Assembly: GCF_964656455.1 (NCBI RefSeq)
Contig: NC_135718.1
Span: 130,803,966 to 130,867,965 of the forward strand
Source: Halichoerus grypus
Taxonomy: Eukaryota > Chordata > Mammalia > Carnivora > Phocidae
Direction of reading: 5' to 3'
DNA: 64,000 bases
Positions within the stretch are counted from its first letter, which is position 1. Every line of letters begins with the position of its first letter. Of this stretch, positions 10,842-21,760 are shown in pieces. The position numbers and the translations under genes were made by a program. A model generated the notes under the pieces. The model made no database searches. It saw only the letters and a list, made by a program, of their open reading frames with translations, and was not told where the DNA came from.

Positions 10842-13800
10842 GTGATGGAGGGGCTGGGAGGGGTGTCAGCAGAGGCCGGTGACCTGCTGAACTGCATCAG
10901 GGAAGCCGGGGCGGGGAGGGCGGGGAGGCTTCCTGCGCCTGCGTGGGGCCAGAGTATAGCTCTCGGGGAGAGGCCTGCTCCAGGCAGGAGCCTTTTGGGG
11001 AGGTTGGGTCCAGAGGGACAACTTGTCTCATCCCTGACAAGTCAGTCCCATGATTCTCCATTGAAGCCTCAGACCGGCTTGGTCCGTGTGATGGAGCAAC
11101 AAGAGTTCTGGGCCAGAGGTTCCATCTTTCCATAACTGTGTGTCCCTGAGCAACTTACTTGAACTCTCTGGGCCGAAGGAGGGGTAGATCTGCCTAGACT
11201 GCACTTTAGGGATGTTGTGAGGCTTAGGTAGATCACAGACGCGAGAGCCCTTCAAATATGGCCGCTATAGGGGCACCTGGCCGGCTTGATCCGTGGAGCA
11301 TGCATGCCACTCTTGATATGAGAGCTGTGGGTTCAAGCCCCACGTTGGGTGCAGAGATTACTTAGAGATAAAATCTTTTTTTAAAAAATGGTAGCTGTAA
11401 AAGGAATACTATGTTGTTATTTTGGACTCTTGCCCTGAAGCTTCCTGTTCATCCTGCATCTGTCCTCCAGGTAGAGCAACCAAGTCCGGGGGTGTCCAGG
11501 GACACACGAGAGATTCCCGCTGTGTCCCCTGCCACGGTTTCGTGATTTACCCATGCTTGCCCTGCTTGCCTTCTCCCCAGGTCGACAAGGGAGACCCGGC
11601 GGCCCTGAGCCTCCCCGGCGGCCCCGGCCACGGTGACACCGATGGCCCCATCAGCCTGGACGTGCCAGACGGGGCCCCGGACCCCCAGCGGACCAAGGCT
11701 GCCATTGACCACCTGCACCAGAAGATCCTGAAGATCACCGAGCAGATCAAGATCGAGCAGGAGGCGCGGGACGACAACGTGGCCGAGTACCTGAAGCTGG
11801 CCAACAACGCGGACAAGCAGCAGGCTTCGCGCATCAAGCAGGTGTTCGAGAAGAAGAACCAGAAGTCGGCGCAGACCATCGCGCAGCTGCACAAGAAGCT
11901 GGAGCACTACCGCCGGCGCCTGAAGGAGATTGAGCAGAACGGGCCCTCGCGGCAGCCCAAGGACGTGCTGCGGGACATGCAGCAGGGCCTGAAGGACGTG
12001 GGCGCCAACGTGCGCGCAGGCATCAGTGGCTTCGGGGGTGGCGTGGTGGAGGGCGTCAAGGGCAGCCTCTCGGGCCTCTCGCAGGCCACCCACACCGCCG
12101 TGGTGTCCAAGCCCCGCGAGTTTGCCAGCCTCATCCGCAACAAGTTTGGCAGCGCCGACAACATTGCCCACCTGAAGGACCCTCTGGAGGATGGGCCCCC
12201 CGAGGAGGCGGCCCGGGCGCTGAGCGGCAGTGCCACCCTGGTGTCCAGCCCCAAGTACGGCAGCGACGACGAGTGTTCTAGCGCCAGTGCCAGTTCGGCC
12301 GGGGCGGGCAGCAACTCCGGGGCCGGGCCGGCAGGGGCGCTGGGGAGCCCCAAGTTGAACGCGCTGTATGGGGCCCCCGGCAACCTGGACGCTCTGCTGG
12401 AGGAGCTGCGGGACATCAAGGACGGACAGTCCCACCTGGAGGACTCGATGGAGGACCTGAAGGCTCAGCTGCAGAGGGACTACACCTACATGACCCAGTG
12501 TCTGCAGGAGGAGCGCTACAGGTAGGCGCCGCCCCCGCCCGCGGGGCCCTGGCCTTCGGTGATGGGCACCAATCTGCAGACTCCGGGTGGCGGAGGCAGA
12601 CGGACGTGCACGTAGGAAGGTCCCAGGCTGCTGGAAGGAGCCAGAAGAGGCCCTGGGAAGGCCCTGGGAGGCTTCCTCCAATCTGGTCAGAGCCTCTGGA
12701 AGATAGGGTTATGGGCCCTGTGTGTGGGGAGAAGGCGCTGCCAGTCTTAGGAGCGCTGAACGTCCCCTCCTTGATGGCTATGGGGTCCGTGTACAGGAGG
12801 GGAAACTGAGGCAGGCACCAGCTATGTGGCCTCTCATCTGGAAAGATTAAGAGCACTGACTCTGGAGCCAGGTTATCTGCGTTTAAACCCCAGGTCTATT
12901 CTTTTCTTTCTTTTTTTTTTTTTTTAAAGATTTTATTCATTGAAGAGAGAGAGAGCACAAGCAGGGGGAGTGGCAGGCAGAGGGAGAGGGAGAAGCAGGC
13001 TCCCCACTGAGCAGGGAGCCTGACGCAGGGCTCGATCCCAGGACCCTGGGATCATGACCTGAGCCAAAGGCAAACGCTTAACCGACTGAGCCACCCAGGC
13101 GTCCTCCCTGCCCCCCTGCACCCCCCCACCCCCCGCCCAGCTCTACTCTACTATTTACCTTGAGCAAAATACTTACGCTCTCCACACCTGGTCTCCTTGT
13201 CTGTGCAGCGGGAATAACATGAATCCTTACTCTGAGGGTTTATGAAGGTTAAATGAGTCCAAACATGTAAAGTCAAAGTATGTAAACATCTGGCATGCTC
13301 AGTTTAAACCTTTGGCTGACGCTGGAGTCTCCGGTCCCTCCTTCCCCTCTGCCCGCTCCGCCCTTGTGCTCGGTGCCTCTTGCGTGGCACTTGGCACTCG
13401 CTCCCTGGGATTCTTGGCCATCTTTTCCTTAATTAGCACTTTTCTTTTATCTTCTTTATATATATATATATATATATATATACATGAAGAAGGTTTGGGA
13501 AATCGAGGGGAAAACCTGCCTGAAAACTAACTAGCCCACGCTGTGTGTGTTTGGAGATTGCGTGCCTGCAGAGCAGGGATCGTGTGTCTGTCCCGCTGTG
13601 TCCCTGGTGCCCAGGACAGCGTCTTAGTCCAGGGCTCACGGGCTCCGGTTGAAGTCCGTTAGTCCCTGACTCCTCCATTCATGAGCGCTGTGATCTTCGG
13701 CAGGTTCCTTCACCTCTCTGTGTCTCAGTCTTATCTGTAAAATGGGATGACATTGGTACTTGTCTTGTGGGGTTGAGGGTGGCAGGGAGCCTACGAGATA

Positions 13801-14967
13801 ATGTGCATGAAGTCCTGGCCCGGTGTCTACATGGAAGCAGGGCTGTGTCTATAGTAACTTCCATTGTCCTTGCTGTTAAAATTGGAACAGGGCTGAACAC
13901 GCTGGGTGGGTGGCGGAATGAAATGGTTCGTGGGGAGAGAAGGGAGGTGAGGGGCCAGGACTGCTGTCACACCTTGTCCCTCGGCCAGGTACGAGAGGCT
14001 GGAGGAGCAGCTCAATGACCTGACGGAGCTTCACCAGAATGAGATGACCAACCTGAAACAGGAGCTGGCTAGCATGGAGGAGAAGGTGGCCTACCAGTCC
14101 TATGAGAGGGCCCGGGACATCCAGGTGCGACCCGAGCCTGACCCTTGGGGCTGAGGCGGGGGGGGGGCCCGGACGTGCAGGGAGAGCTGGTAGCCGCCGG
14201 AGGGGGAGGGCCCCACCAAGGGGGGATGATGGGCACAGGCTGCTCCAGTGGCGGGGCAGATGGGCACGCGGAGGGCAGCGCGGGGCGGGGCGGGCCCGAG
14301 GCCGGATTTGTGCGAGCCGATGGGCCAGGGCCTCCCGTGCCCCCAGCTCTTTGATGGCAGCCTCGCCAATGAGTAGTTGGGATTTCCAGGCTCCAGACTG
14401 CCTGGAGAGGGAGTGCCCGGGGATTGGGCCAGTTGTGTCTCCTGCACACACACGCACACGCGCACGCACATGCACGCACCCCACTCCTGTTTCCTGCCAT
14501 CGTCCCCAGATAGTTGTAATCAAAGGCCTGCCGCCTGCTGCAGCCGATCAGCCTCTCCCCCCGCCGGGCGCGCTCCCCTTTTCCGGGGGGCAGTAGGGTG
14601 CAGCCCCGGGCGGGGAGGGCCGCGCTCCCTGAGCCCCCGCGTGCGCCCCCTGCAGGAGGCCGTGGAGTCCTGCCTGACCCGGGTCACCAAGCTGGAGCTG
14701 CAGCAGCAGCAGCAGCAGGTCGTTCAGCTGGAGGGCGTGGAGAACGCCAACGCGCGGGCGCTGCTGGGCAAGCTCATCAACGTGATCCTGGCGCTCATGG
14801 CCGTGCTCCTGGTGTTCGTGTCCACCATCGCCAACTTCATCACGCCCCTCATGAAGACGCGCCTGCGCATCACCAGCACCGCCCTCCTGGTCCTCGTCCT
14901 CTTCCTCGTCTGGAAGCACTGGGACTCCCTCAGCTACCTCCTGGAGCACGTGCTGCTGCCCAGCTGA
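10800..14967 (+). CDS. TMCC2: TMCC2, short isoform: spliced CDS span (4 exons)
   Basis: The predicted join is 10800..10841, 11581..12521, 13989..14124 and 14656..14967, which is 1431 nt and 476 residues. All junctions are GT/AG and phase-compatible. The product is a transmembrane and coiled-coil domain family protein. Residues about 52-134 form a first coiled coil. A conserved [18 protein letters not shown] block and a Ser/Ala/Gly-rich linker follow. A second long coiled coil covers about 318-400 and includes a run of six Gln. Two hydrophobic segments at about 413-435 and 445-460 precede a short tail ending LPS. TMCC proteins are ER-membrane proteins, and TMCC2 is reported to bind APP and apoE (family knowledge). 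The human long form, as I recall it, has about 709 residues; its N-terminal ~247 residues are not encoded here and should lie upstream. Gene identity is near certain from the almost unchanged C-terminal 462 residues. The first exon is inferred. Confidence 0.9.
11130..11245 (+). repeat. MIR
   Basis: TGTGTCCCTGAGCAACTTAC and GGGATGTTGTGAGGCTTAG match the sense MIR layout. Confidence 0.6.
11271..11386 (+). repeat. Can-SINE, short form, in TMCC2 intron
   Basis: GGGGCACCTGGCCGGCTTGA head without the CT body; the tail is A-rich. Imperfect duplicates of the insertion site flank it (AAATATGGCCGCTATAG and AAAATGGTAGCTGTA). Confidence 0.85.
11581..12521 (+). CDS. TMCC2: TMCC2 large coding exon
   Basis: The acceptor has a pyrimidine-rich tract ending CCCCAG before GTCGACAAG. 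The exon runs 941 nt to a donor at CTACAG|GTAGGC and ends in phase 2. It encodes VDKGD...EERYR, including the [18 protein letters not shown] coiled-coil entry, the [20 protein letters not shown] helix, a Gly-rich turn ([15 protein letters not shown]) and the [14 protein letters not shown] block shared by TMCC1, TMCC2 and TMCC3. The coding strand is strongly biased to G or C at third positions. That bias keeps a long antisense frame open over the same interval; I regard the antisense frame as an artefact. Confidence 0.95.
12855..13290 (+). repeat. MIR, split by a Can-SINE
   Basis: The left part (ACTCTGGAGCCAGGTTATCT) and right part (CTATTTACCTTGAGCAAAATAC through GTTAAATGAGTCCAAACATG) make one sense MIR. 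The break at 12903-13104 is a SINE. Confidence 0.75.
12903..13104 (-). repeat. Can-SINE
   Basis: - strand copy from a T-rich tail to CCACCCAGGCGTCC, lying inside a MIR in the TMCC2 intron. Confidence 0.9.
13457..13482. repeat. (TA)n microsatellite
   Basis: About 13 uninterrupted TA units in the TMCC2 intron. Confidence 0.95.
13680..13850 (+). repeat. MIR
   Basis: GTCTTATCTGTAAAATGGGATGAC and GTGGGGTTGAGGGTGGC follow the sense MIR core. Confidence 0.65.
13989..14124 (+). CDS. TMCC2: TMCC2 penultimate coding exon
   Basis: This 136-nt exon starts after TCGGCCAG and completes the arginine codon split from the previous exon (AG|G). It encodes [20 protein letters not shown] and then [25 protein letters not shown], a heptad-patterned coiled coil that is one of the most conserved TMCC segments. 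The donor is ATCCAG|GTGCGA, phase 0. Confidence 0.95.
14125..14655 (+). other. TMCC2 last intron, GC-rich
   Basis: This 531-bp GT/AG intron is rich in G and CpG, with a run of nine or more G at about 14158-14167. It also holds an imperfect alternating CA/CG stretch at 14444-14480. Both can form non-B DNA. No exon was recognised. Confidence 0.8.
14656..14967 (+). CDS. TMCC2: TMCC2 last coding exon, membrane anchors and stop
   Basis: The acceptor CCCCCTGCAG precedes GAGGCCGTGGAG. The exon encodes 103 residues and a TGA at 14965-14967. It holds the end of the coiled coil ([15 protein letters not shown], from a short CAG tract at 14698-14718) and two hydrophobic helices, [20 protein letters not shown] and [12 protein letters not shown], separated by the basic loop MKTRLR. 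The protein ends LLEHVLLPS. The hairpin arrangement fits C-terminal ER-membrane anchoring. Confidence 0.95.
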   Translation, partial: EAVESCLTRVTKLELQQQQQQVVQLEGVENANARALLGKLINVILALMAVLLVFVSTIANFITPLMKTRLRITSTALLVLVLFLVWKHWDSLSYLLEHVLLPS

Positions 14968-15767
14968 GCGGCCAGCCCGCCCCCGCCCCGTGCTCTCCCG
15001 GGCCCCAGGGTGCCTGCGCTTCTCCAGGAGGGACCTGGGCATTCCTGAGTCCCTGGAACTTCTTCGTGTGTCTCGTTTGGCCTCTTGCCCAAACTGTCCA
15101 TTCTAGCAGCTCCTGCCCCCTTTTCTGTTCTCGTTTCTGTCTGACGCCTTCCCCCCGATGTTCTGAAGGGAGCTTCGAGGGCAGCCCCGACCGGAGACGG
15201 TGGGGACGTCTGTGGCCAAAGGGAGCAGAGGAGGACACCAGGATGGACTGTTCCGGATTATTTAGTCACACCAGGACTTCTCCCAGCTGACTCAGGATGC
15301 GGCAAGTCAGGAAGGCCAATAAGAATAGGAGCAGGAGAGGGCCAGGCCCCAGCCCTTCTCCCTTCCAGGGAAGAGCCCAACCTGGAGGCTCGACAGTTCC
15401 CTCCTACAGAGATGGCCAGGGTAGAGGTCAGAGGGCAAGGGTGGGGGTGGGGAAGGGGTTTTGCTGGCCTCAGAGAATGCCAGGGAGAGAGGGTAGGGCC
15501 CTCCACCCTCTGGGCACCTGCTGGGCCAGAGAGTAGGCGCCGTCCACCCCTCCTTCCAGAGCTGGTTTGAGGCTCACTTCTGGGCCAGGCCTTTCCCAGG
15601 GTATGAAGGATGCAGGCTCTGGAGGCCAGGTGGGGTGTGGCTTTGGACTTGTGTTTTCCCTGTGATTCTTTCTGCCTGTCCCTGGATCTGCTCCTTTCAG
15701 GGAAACAGGCCCCGGGGGCCTCGAGCCTCAGTCTAAGCCCTTAGGCCTCTGGGAGCACGGTGGGTTC

Positions 15768-15788
15768 TATTTATTTATTTATTTATTT
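15768..15788 (+). promoter_or_regulatory. AU-rich element in TMCC2 3'UTR
   Basis: Four or more overlapping ATTTA pentamers occur in a TATTTATTTATTT run, including TTATTTATT nonamers. In mRNA such elements recruit HuR or TTP/ZFP36-type decay factors. Function in this transcript is inferred. Confidence 0.5.
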
Positions 15789-16226
15789 GTTCCTTTGTTA
15801 CCTTACCCCCACTGAGCTCCGGGGAGACGGCCTGCCCGGTCCTCTCCCGGAAGCCAGGGCTTGTTCTCGGCTTGTTCTCGGCTGTCTGGCATTTCCATAC
15901 CATTTCGCCTCTGGATAATCCTGGCTGGGGGAAAGGGGACAGAGCCACCCAGCCCCACTCTCCCAAAGTAGCCCCTCGGCCAGGATGGGAGGAGCGTAGC
16001 CTCTCTTTTATACATCTATTTATTTTGTATGTGTGTATTTGTGTGGAGGAGGTTGTTTGTTGCTTTATTTTTTTAAGGCTCTGGAGTGTTGTGTATGGTT
16101 TCTCTTCACATCCCAGCCTTCCCACGGGCACTTCCAAGAAGAGAGGGCATTTCTCGCAAAGCGAAAGAGAAATCCCCTGGAGCGGTGGACGGTAGTGCCC
16201 GTCAGCTGTGGTGGACCTTCCTGAAA

Positions 16227-16232
16227 AATAAA
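16227..16232 (+). terminator. TMCC2: TMCC2 polyadenylation signal AATAAA
   Basis: A canonical AATAAA is followed after about 30 nt by a GT-rich stretch (TGTCTAGTGTTGGTTG, 16259-16274) that suits the downstream element. Cleavage is expected around 16245-16258. Confidence 0.75.
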
Positions 16233-16959
16233 TATCCTCTAAGTTTTCAAAGCATCCTGTCTAGTGTTGGTTGATGGGGCCATCGCTGTGGAAACCACCA
16301 GGTCTCTCCCCACACCCAGGCATTCTGGGTAACAGACTGGGCCTCCCCTGTTGGCCCGAGGCCGCCTTCTTCCAGGATCCACCGCTGAACAAACCATCAT
16401 GCACCCTTCCCATCCTGCTTTGTGCAGCCAAAGCTGTGGGCTCGGCGGTAGGGTAGGGACCGAGCCGATGCCAGCCCATCTGGCCGCCAGGAGCCCCTTC
16501 CAGGGGGAGGGGATTGGGAGAGAGATGCCCGAGGCGCGGACAGCACCAGGCAGGCCCCGCGTGTGGCCACGAGAGGGCAGCAGAGCCATTACTCACCCTT
16601 GTCTCCGGGTGCAGTCCCAACGAGGGGCATCTGCCGGAGTTACCCGGACCTTACCTCACCGTCCAGCCAGAGCACAGATCACCTGCTCACCAGGAGCTGC
16701 GGTGAGGCTTTGAGCACGGAGGCCGGGCCCCCAGTCTCCTCCCTGTGGGTGCAGCTCCTGGCCCTGGCAGTCCAGGGCACTCACAGAAGGCACTGGATTC
16801 CCCGCAGGAACCCTGTAGGACCTTGTGTGTGTGTGTGTGTGGAGGGGGGTGGGGGTGCCACCCGAATCTTCCTAGTGAGAGGAGGGAGCCGGGTGCAGGA
16901 GGGGGTGTGGGGAAGGCACCCAGCCCAGGGTCCTGGCCCATAATTCGCGCATCTTTGGC

Positions 16960-17065
16960 CGATTTCCTATCCCCTCTCGGGCCTCAGTTCCCACATCTGT
17001 AATGGGGATGGATGTGGTAGCTGCTGGTTTCAAAGGGCTCTGACGTTCTGTGCTGCTGTGGGCCT
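16960..17065 (+). repeat. MIR fragment
   Basis: GGGCCTCAGTTCCCACATCTG then GTAATGGGGATG is the sense MIR core. Confidence 0.6.
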
Positions 17066-18319
17066 GAGAAATCACAAGTTGCAGCTGCATCTGTGGCCCT
17101 GGGCTTGAGGGGGCCTAGGAGTCAGGGACCACTCCCTAAGCGGGTCCGAGAGAGTGGCGTGCTGGCGCCCCCTGGAGGGCAGAATTAGTTCATCCTCACC
17201 CTCTGTAACCATGTAGGAGCCTCAGCAGGGGACCTTATGGGGCCACCCCACACTTCGGCACTCCTGGGCCCTGCACCCCCTTCTCTTCCAACCACACACA
17301 CACACCTCCCTTGGGGGCCGCATTCCTGGGCCCCAGGTGGGGGGTGGCTGCTCCAGGCTGCAGACATTTCCCACATTCCTCCCCAAGGTCAGGTGCTTCC
17401 ACCCCCCTCCCGTTCCCCCCCCCACACCCCGCATTGGCTCTTAAATGTCCCTGCCAACCCCAGTCTGCACTAAAAGGGAGGAGGGAAGGAGGGAGGGCAG
17501 GGGTCATTCTCAGCTGATAACTGAAGCTGCAAAGTGACAAGTCCAAGAAAAGGGGACAGATCAGCCCCAGCCACAGAGTCATCTGCAGAAAGGAGGGAGC
17601 CACCCAGGCCTCAGTTGACAGGGGAGGCATCTAGTAAAGCCCTGCTCTGCCCTGACTGGGAGTGGGGTTTTGTTCCTCCAATGGTCACCGACACTTCCTT
17701 GCTTGTGTCTGAGCCTCTCCTTCCCTCTGTAAAAAGGGGGTAAATTGTCCCCACTCCACACCTGCCTCCTTCTCCCACCGCGGGTTCCCGGGGTGGCCTG
17801 CTCTGCAGGGGACCATCCTCCTTCAGACTGCAGGATCGACAGAGCCAGGCTCCTTCCCAGGGGCTCTGTCCTGCGAGCCCTAGCGCCACCCGTGGGGGCC
17901 TGGGGGGCTCAGCCAGGCCGTGTGCAGCCCCTGCTGGGGGCAGTTGAGAGCGCATCTCGGCCTGGCGCTGGCGTTCGCGCTGGCCGGTGCTGGGCACGCA
18001 GGCGGCCGGCAGGAGCCGCGCTGTTGGCCGTGCTTGCGCAGAGCTGGCCCGGCGGAAAGATCCAGCGGTGGCAGGGGCCCTGGCAGACACCGAGCCCTCT
18101 GCCAGCCAACCGGCGGAGGCAGGTGACTCACCCCTCGCTGCTCCAGGTTACTACAGTTTTCTTGGGGTGATTCTAGGGTGGGGAGGGAGGGGACAGAAGG
18201 AGAGACCTGGGGCCACAGGGGTGGGAGAAGAGGGAGCGGGAGCTGGGGCACCTGGAAGGATCCTCATGGCAGGCTTCATTCCCCCATCAGAGCGGGGGCC
18301 GTGAAGTGAAGTTCAGATC

Positions 18320-18400
18320 CCAGTATTAGAGCGTGGGCTTTGGGGCCTGCCAACCCTGGGCTCAAATCTCAGCACCGTCACTCACCCCAGACAAGGCTCT
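18320..18400 (+). repeat. MIR fragment
   Basis: AGAGCGTGGGCTTTGGGGCC and CAAATCTCAGCACCGTCACTC match the MIR head region. Confidence 0.55.
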
Positions 18401-18899
18401 AGCTGCCCTCAGAGGCGTCTCCTCACCCACCGCTAGGAGTGTGGGCTCGCGGGTCTGGGGTACAAGAGAGACGACATTCTGCACCTCGAGGCTGTAACCA
18501 GCACCTAGAATATGGTCAGAGACTAACTCAAGGCAGCTGTAATTCCTCTTCGTTCCTGACCCCAGGGGACGTTCAAGGGCGGAAGAGTTGCCCAGGAAGT
18601 GAAAGGTAGACCCTGCAGAAAACTTCAAGGCTGAGGGTGACTCGGGGAGTCGGCCTCTGATCCCTGACAGCCCAGGAGAGGCCCTCACAGCTCCCCTTTC
18701 CCGGGAGCCGAGGACCTTCTTATTCCAGAGGCCTTTCACCTAAGTCTTATGGACAAACCTGGCCCAGTCCCAAGGGGTCAGGCCCCAGCTTGAGGGAGGA
18801 CGGGATGAGGCCCGCTTGGCCCAGGCCAGCTGCTGCGGCCACCCGGTCCTATGAGTATACGAGTATGCGGGGCCCTCCCTCCTCCAGCCCAAGGGGGGC

Positions 18900-19045
18900 T
18901 CCGGAATCAGCATCCAGAGGCCCAGGTTTGAGTGGAGACTCAGCCACTCCCTGTCTGTGAGGTCATGGGCCTCAGTTTCCTCATCTGAAATGTGATGATG
19001 CTTGTGCTACCCGAGTGGCAGGACTTCTGTGAGGCTCAGAGGAGA
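18900..19045 (+). repeat. MIR
   Basis: GGCCTCAGTTTCCTCATCTG is followed by AAATGTGATGATGCTTGTGC. Confidence 0.7.
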
Positions 19046-19678
19046 CGTCCGATGTGGGTGCCTGCCCCAGGCCACCCCCAGATCTGCCCTAGGGGAGATA
19101 CTTGTAAGGCCGCTGCTGGGCCATCTGGGGCCCCCAGGCAGGGCTCTGACCTCCTTGTGGGCAGCGCTGGGCAGGACTTGAAAAAGTGGCCAGCAGTGAC
19201 CCCTCAGCCGGACGGGCTGTAGCCAAGCTCCGAATGAAAATGGAAGGAGGCACCTGGGCCCCCACCCAGTGTGCTGGCACGGCTCGCAGGGATGGCGGGG
19301 AGGCTGGGACTTGCCCCAGCACATCCAGACCTGCAGGCAGGACCTGAGTCAGCCAGAAGGGCAGTCTAGGCTGGAGATGGCGGCCCTGCCTCCCACACTC
19401 AGCCCCTCCCAGGAGCGACTCTCCCTCCCCGGCAGCCCATCCCTGGCCTTTGATTCCCCTCTCCCAAGGCCAGCTGTCCAGATGAGGGAGCCTGGCCCCG
19501 GCGGCGTTGCTGGACAGGTCCCCTCCACTGTGTGCCAGCCTCCAGGCAGTTACCCACCAAGCTGGCTCTGCTTCCAAAAGCACCCAGAGGAGATTCCCTG
19601 AAGTCTGATCAGGTGCCTGGGCTCTGCTGCCCATGTACCTTCCAGCTAAAGGCTCTTTGGTTGCCTTCCTTTGGTTGT

Positions 19679-19884
19679 CCTTTTTTTTTAGATTTTATTT
19701 ATTTATTTGACAGAGAGAGAGAGAGAGAGGGAACACAAGCTGGCAGAGCGGCAGGCAGAAGGAGAGGGGAGAAGCAGGCTCCCCGCTGAGCAGGGAGCCC
19801 GATGCGGGGCTTGATCCCAGGACCCCGGGATCATGACCTGAGCTGAAGGCAGATGCTTAACCAACTGAGCCGCCCAGGCGCCCC
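19679..19884 (-). repeat. Can-SINE
   Basis: Full-length - strand copy. CCTTTGGTTGT occurs at both borders (19668-19678 and 19885-19895) as target-site duplication. Confidence 0.92.
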
Positions 19885-20437
19885 CCTTTGGTTGTGCTTG
19901 CAGCAATTTCAGCTCACAGAGACGAGCCTGAGGTAAATGCTTCAGAAAGATCTGGGTCTCTCTGGCTGGTCTGGGGGTCTGCTCTCTGGTCTCCTGCAGG
20001 AAGGCTGAGTTGGCTCGTTCCCACCCTCTTGGGTCCCCAGCTCTGTGGAGGTGAGGAGAAGAGGGTTTCCCACGAAACTGGGCATTAAATGAACTCATGC
20101 GAGAGACAAGTTACCAACACAGACCTGTTACGTGTCTCCGGCTGGACCTTCTTCCTTATCTTCTCAGCCAGGCGGGGCCGCAGATGGGAAGACCTGAGAG
20201 ATGCAACATGGTTGCTTAGGAGAAAGGGGCTGAAAGGGGGACTCCTTCCTTCCTCTCCTTCCTCTTCCTCCTCTGCTAGTCTTGGAACTCTCATCATAGT
20301 TCAGTGGCTGAGGGTCCAGGTGTGTGGCCTCCAAACCACCCCACCTTAGGTTCAGTTAAATTTCAGAAACACGATTCAGAGCAGTAAGTAAAGTAAGACA
20401 TGGTCCCTGCCCTCATGGAGCTCACAGCCTAGTGGAC

Positions 20438-20440
<3 letters not shown>

Positions 20441-20473
<33 letters not shown>
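20441..20473. repeat. (CA)n microsatellite
   Basis: About 16 CA units, next to an ancient dispersed repeat (CCCTGCCCTCATGGAGCTCA). Confidence 0.95.
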
Positions 20474-20475
<2 letters not shown>

Positions 20476-21131
20476 CTCCGAAACAAGGGAAGGCAGAAGT
20501 AAATGCTGGAGCCGGGGCTGGGGTGGGCGGTCCCGGGAGAGAGTGCATCAGTCTGATGGAGAGCTTTAGAGGTTTCTCAGAGCATTGCAGGATGGGTAAG
20601 AGGCAAGAAGGGTGAGTGTCCTACAGCAGGGGCCTTGGGTCAGGTCCCGGGTTTGCAGGCCAGGTAGAAGGCATCATTCCATGGGGAAGGAATATGTGGT
20701 TCAGGCATCAGGGCTGCCCAGCCAACACCCCGGAGGGTGGGTTGCTGGGGAGGGGCTTTCTTAGTCCACTGCACTGGGAAGGAGCAGGAATGAGGACAGC
20801 TTTCAGAGAGGAAAGGAAACGCCCACCCCAGAACTTCTGGGGCTTGGGGGCTAACACTCAGCTATGCTGTGTGATACCAAGCAGGTCATGGAACCTCTCT
20901 GGGGCCTCAGTGTCCCCAAGGCTACACAAATGGAGAACTTAGGATGGAGAGGTTGATGTCGCTAATGAGTCTCTGGGAAGATCCAAAGAGGTGTCCCTGC
21001 ATGAACCTAACTCAAGGTCAGGCCCCTACAGTGTGGAGGGGAGGCTAGGCTTGGCTTGGCTGAGGTCTGTGAGCAGCACCATGTGCTCACAGAGCAGTCA
21101 GATGAAGCAACGAGAGGTCCGGGACCCAGGT

Positions 21132-21247
21132 TCTTTTTTTTCTTTTTCTTTTTTTTTAAAGTCGGCTCCACGCCCAATGTGGGGCTTGAACTCACAACCA
21201 CGAGATCAAGAGTGGCTTGCTCTATCGACTCAGCCAGCCAGGCGCCC
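21132..21247 (-). repeat. Can-SINE, short form
   Basis: T-rich tail, then AAAGTCGGCTCCACGCCCAA and a head reading CAGCCAGGCGCCC. It lacks the CT-rich body. Confidence 0.85.
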
Positions 21248-21599
21248 TCAAGGCCAATGTTCTAACCACCACAGGGGTCCTCACTGCTGGATGCTCAGGC
21301 TGGGGGGCGGCGAGGGGGAGCCCAGGTGTCTCAGGGGAGTGAGAGGAGCCTGGTGGGCTCCTTGGGGCATCCTGGCCTCCCTCTCGCCCTCCCCCAGGGG
21401 TGGGGCTACAGATGAAAGAGATACCAGGGTTCTCCTCTCTGCTTGACAGCTGTAAGATTAAAAAGGAGGTGGTAGCTTCCACACACAGCCATGGTCTATT
21501 CAGGTATGATTTGAGGGTGTGGGAAAGCCCCAGCCCGGCCCAAAGTCATGGCAATTTCGATCCCTTTTTCTGTCTGGGACCTTTTCAGCTAAGAAATTT

Positions 21600-21760
21600 T
21601 GCGTGCACTGATTCATTTGATCTTCACCTCAGCCCTGGAGTGTGGCAAGCCCTACAGATGAGCAAACTGAGTCTCAGCAAGATGGGAGAACTTCCTCATG
21701 GGCACAGCTGGTGAATGGCAGACCGGAGACAGAGCTGGGCTTGTAGACGGCACCACCGCT
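21600..21760 (-). repeat. MIR
   Basis: ACAGATGAGCAAACTGAGTC and GGGCACAGCTGGTGAATGGC are the antisense MIR core. Confidence 0.65.

Larger units (their letters stand above)
12522..13988 (+). other. TMCC2 intron between large and penultimate exon
   Basis: This 1467-bp GT/AG intron contains a + strand MIR split by a - strand Can-SINE, a (TA)n tract at 13457-13482 and a second MIR at about 13680-13850. I see no coding sequence in it. Confidence 0.85.
14968..16252 (+). other. TMCC2: TMCC2 3' untranslated region
   Basis: This non-coding stretch of about 1.3 kb runs from the stop codon to the first good polyadenylation signal. It contains overlapping ATTTA pentamers at 15768-15788 (an AU-rich element) and a second T/G-rich stretch near 16015-16060. 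No interspersed repeat was recognised in it, which is what one expects of a maintained UTR. The 3' limit is estimated about 20 nt after the AATAAA. Confidence 0.75.

Noticed and set aside
10317..11135. 272-codon open frame running through the short TMCC2 first exon
   Set aside because: Only the MKRKR...ESWK part is supported, by its start context and donor. The rest is low-complexity and does not lead to any conserved protein.
11449..12681. 410-codon open frame on the - strand opposite the TMCC2 large exon
   Set aside because: It mirrors the G/C-ending codons of a strongly supported sense exon. It has no recognisable domain and is low-complexity, so it is treated as a shadow.
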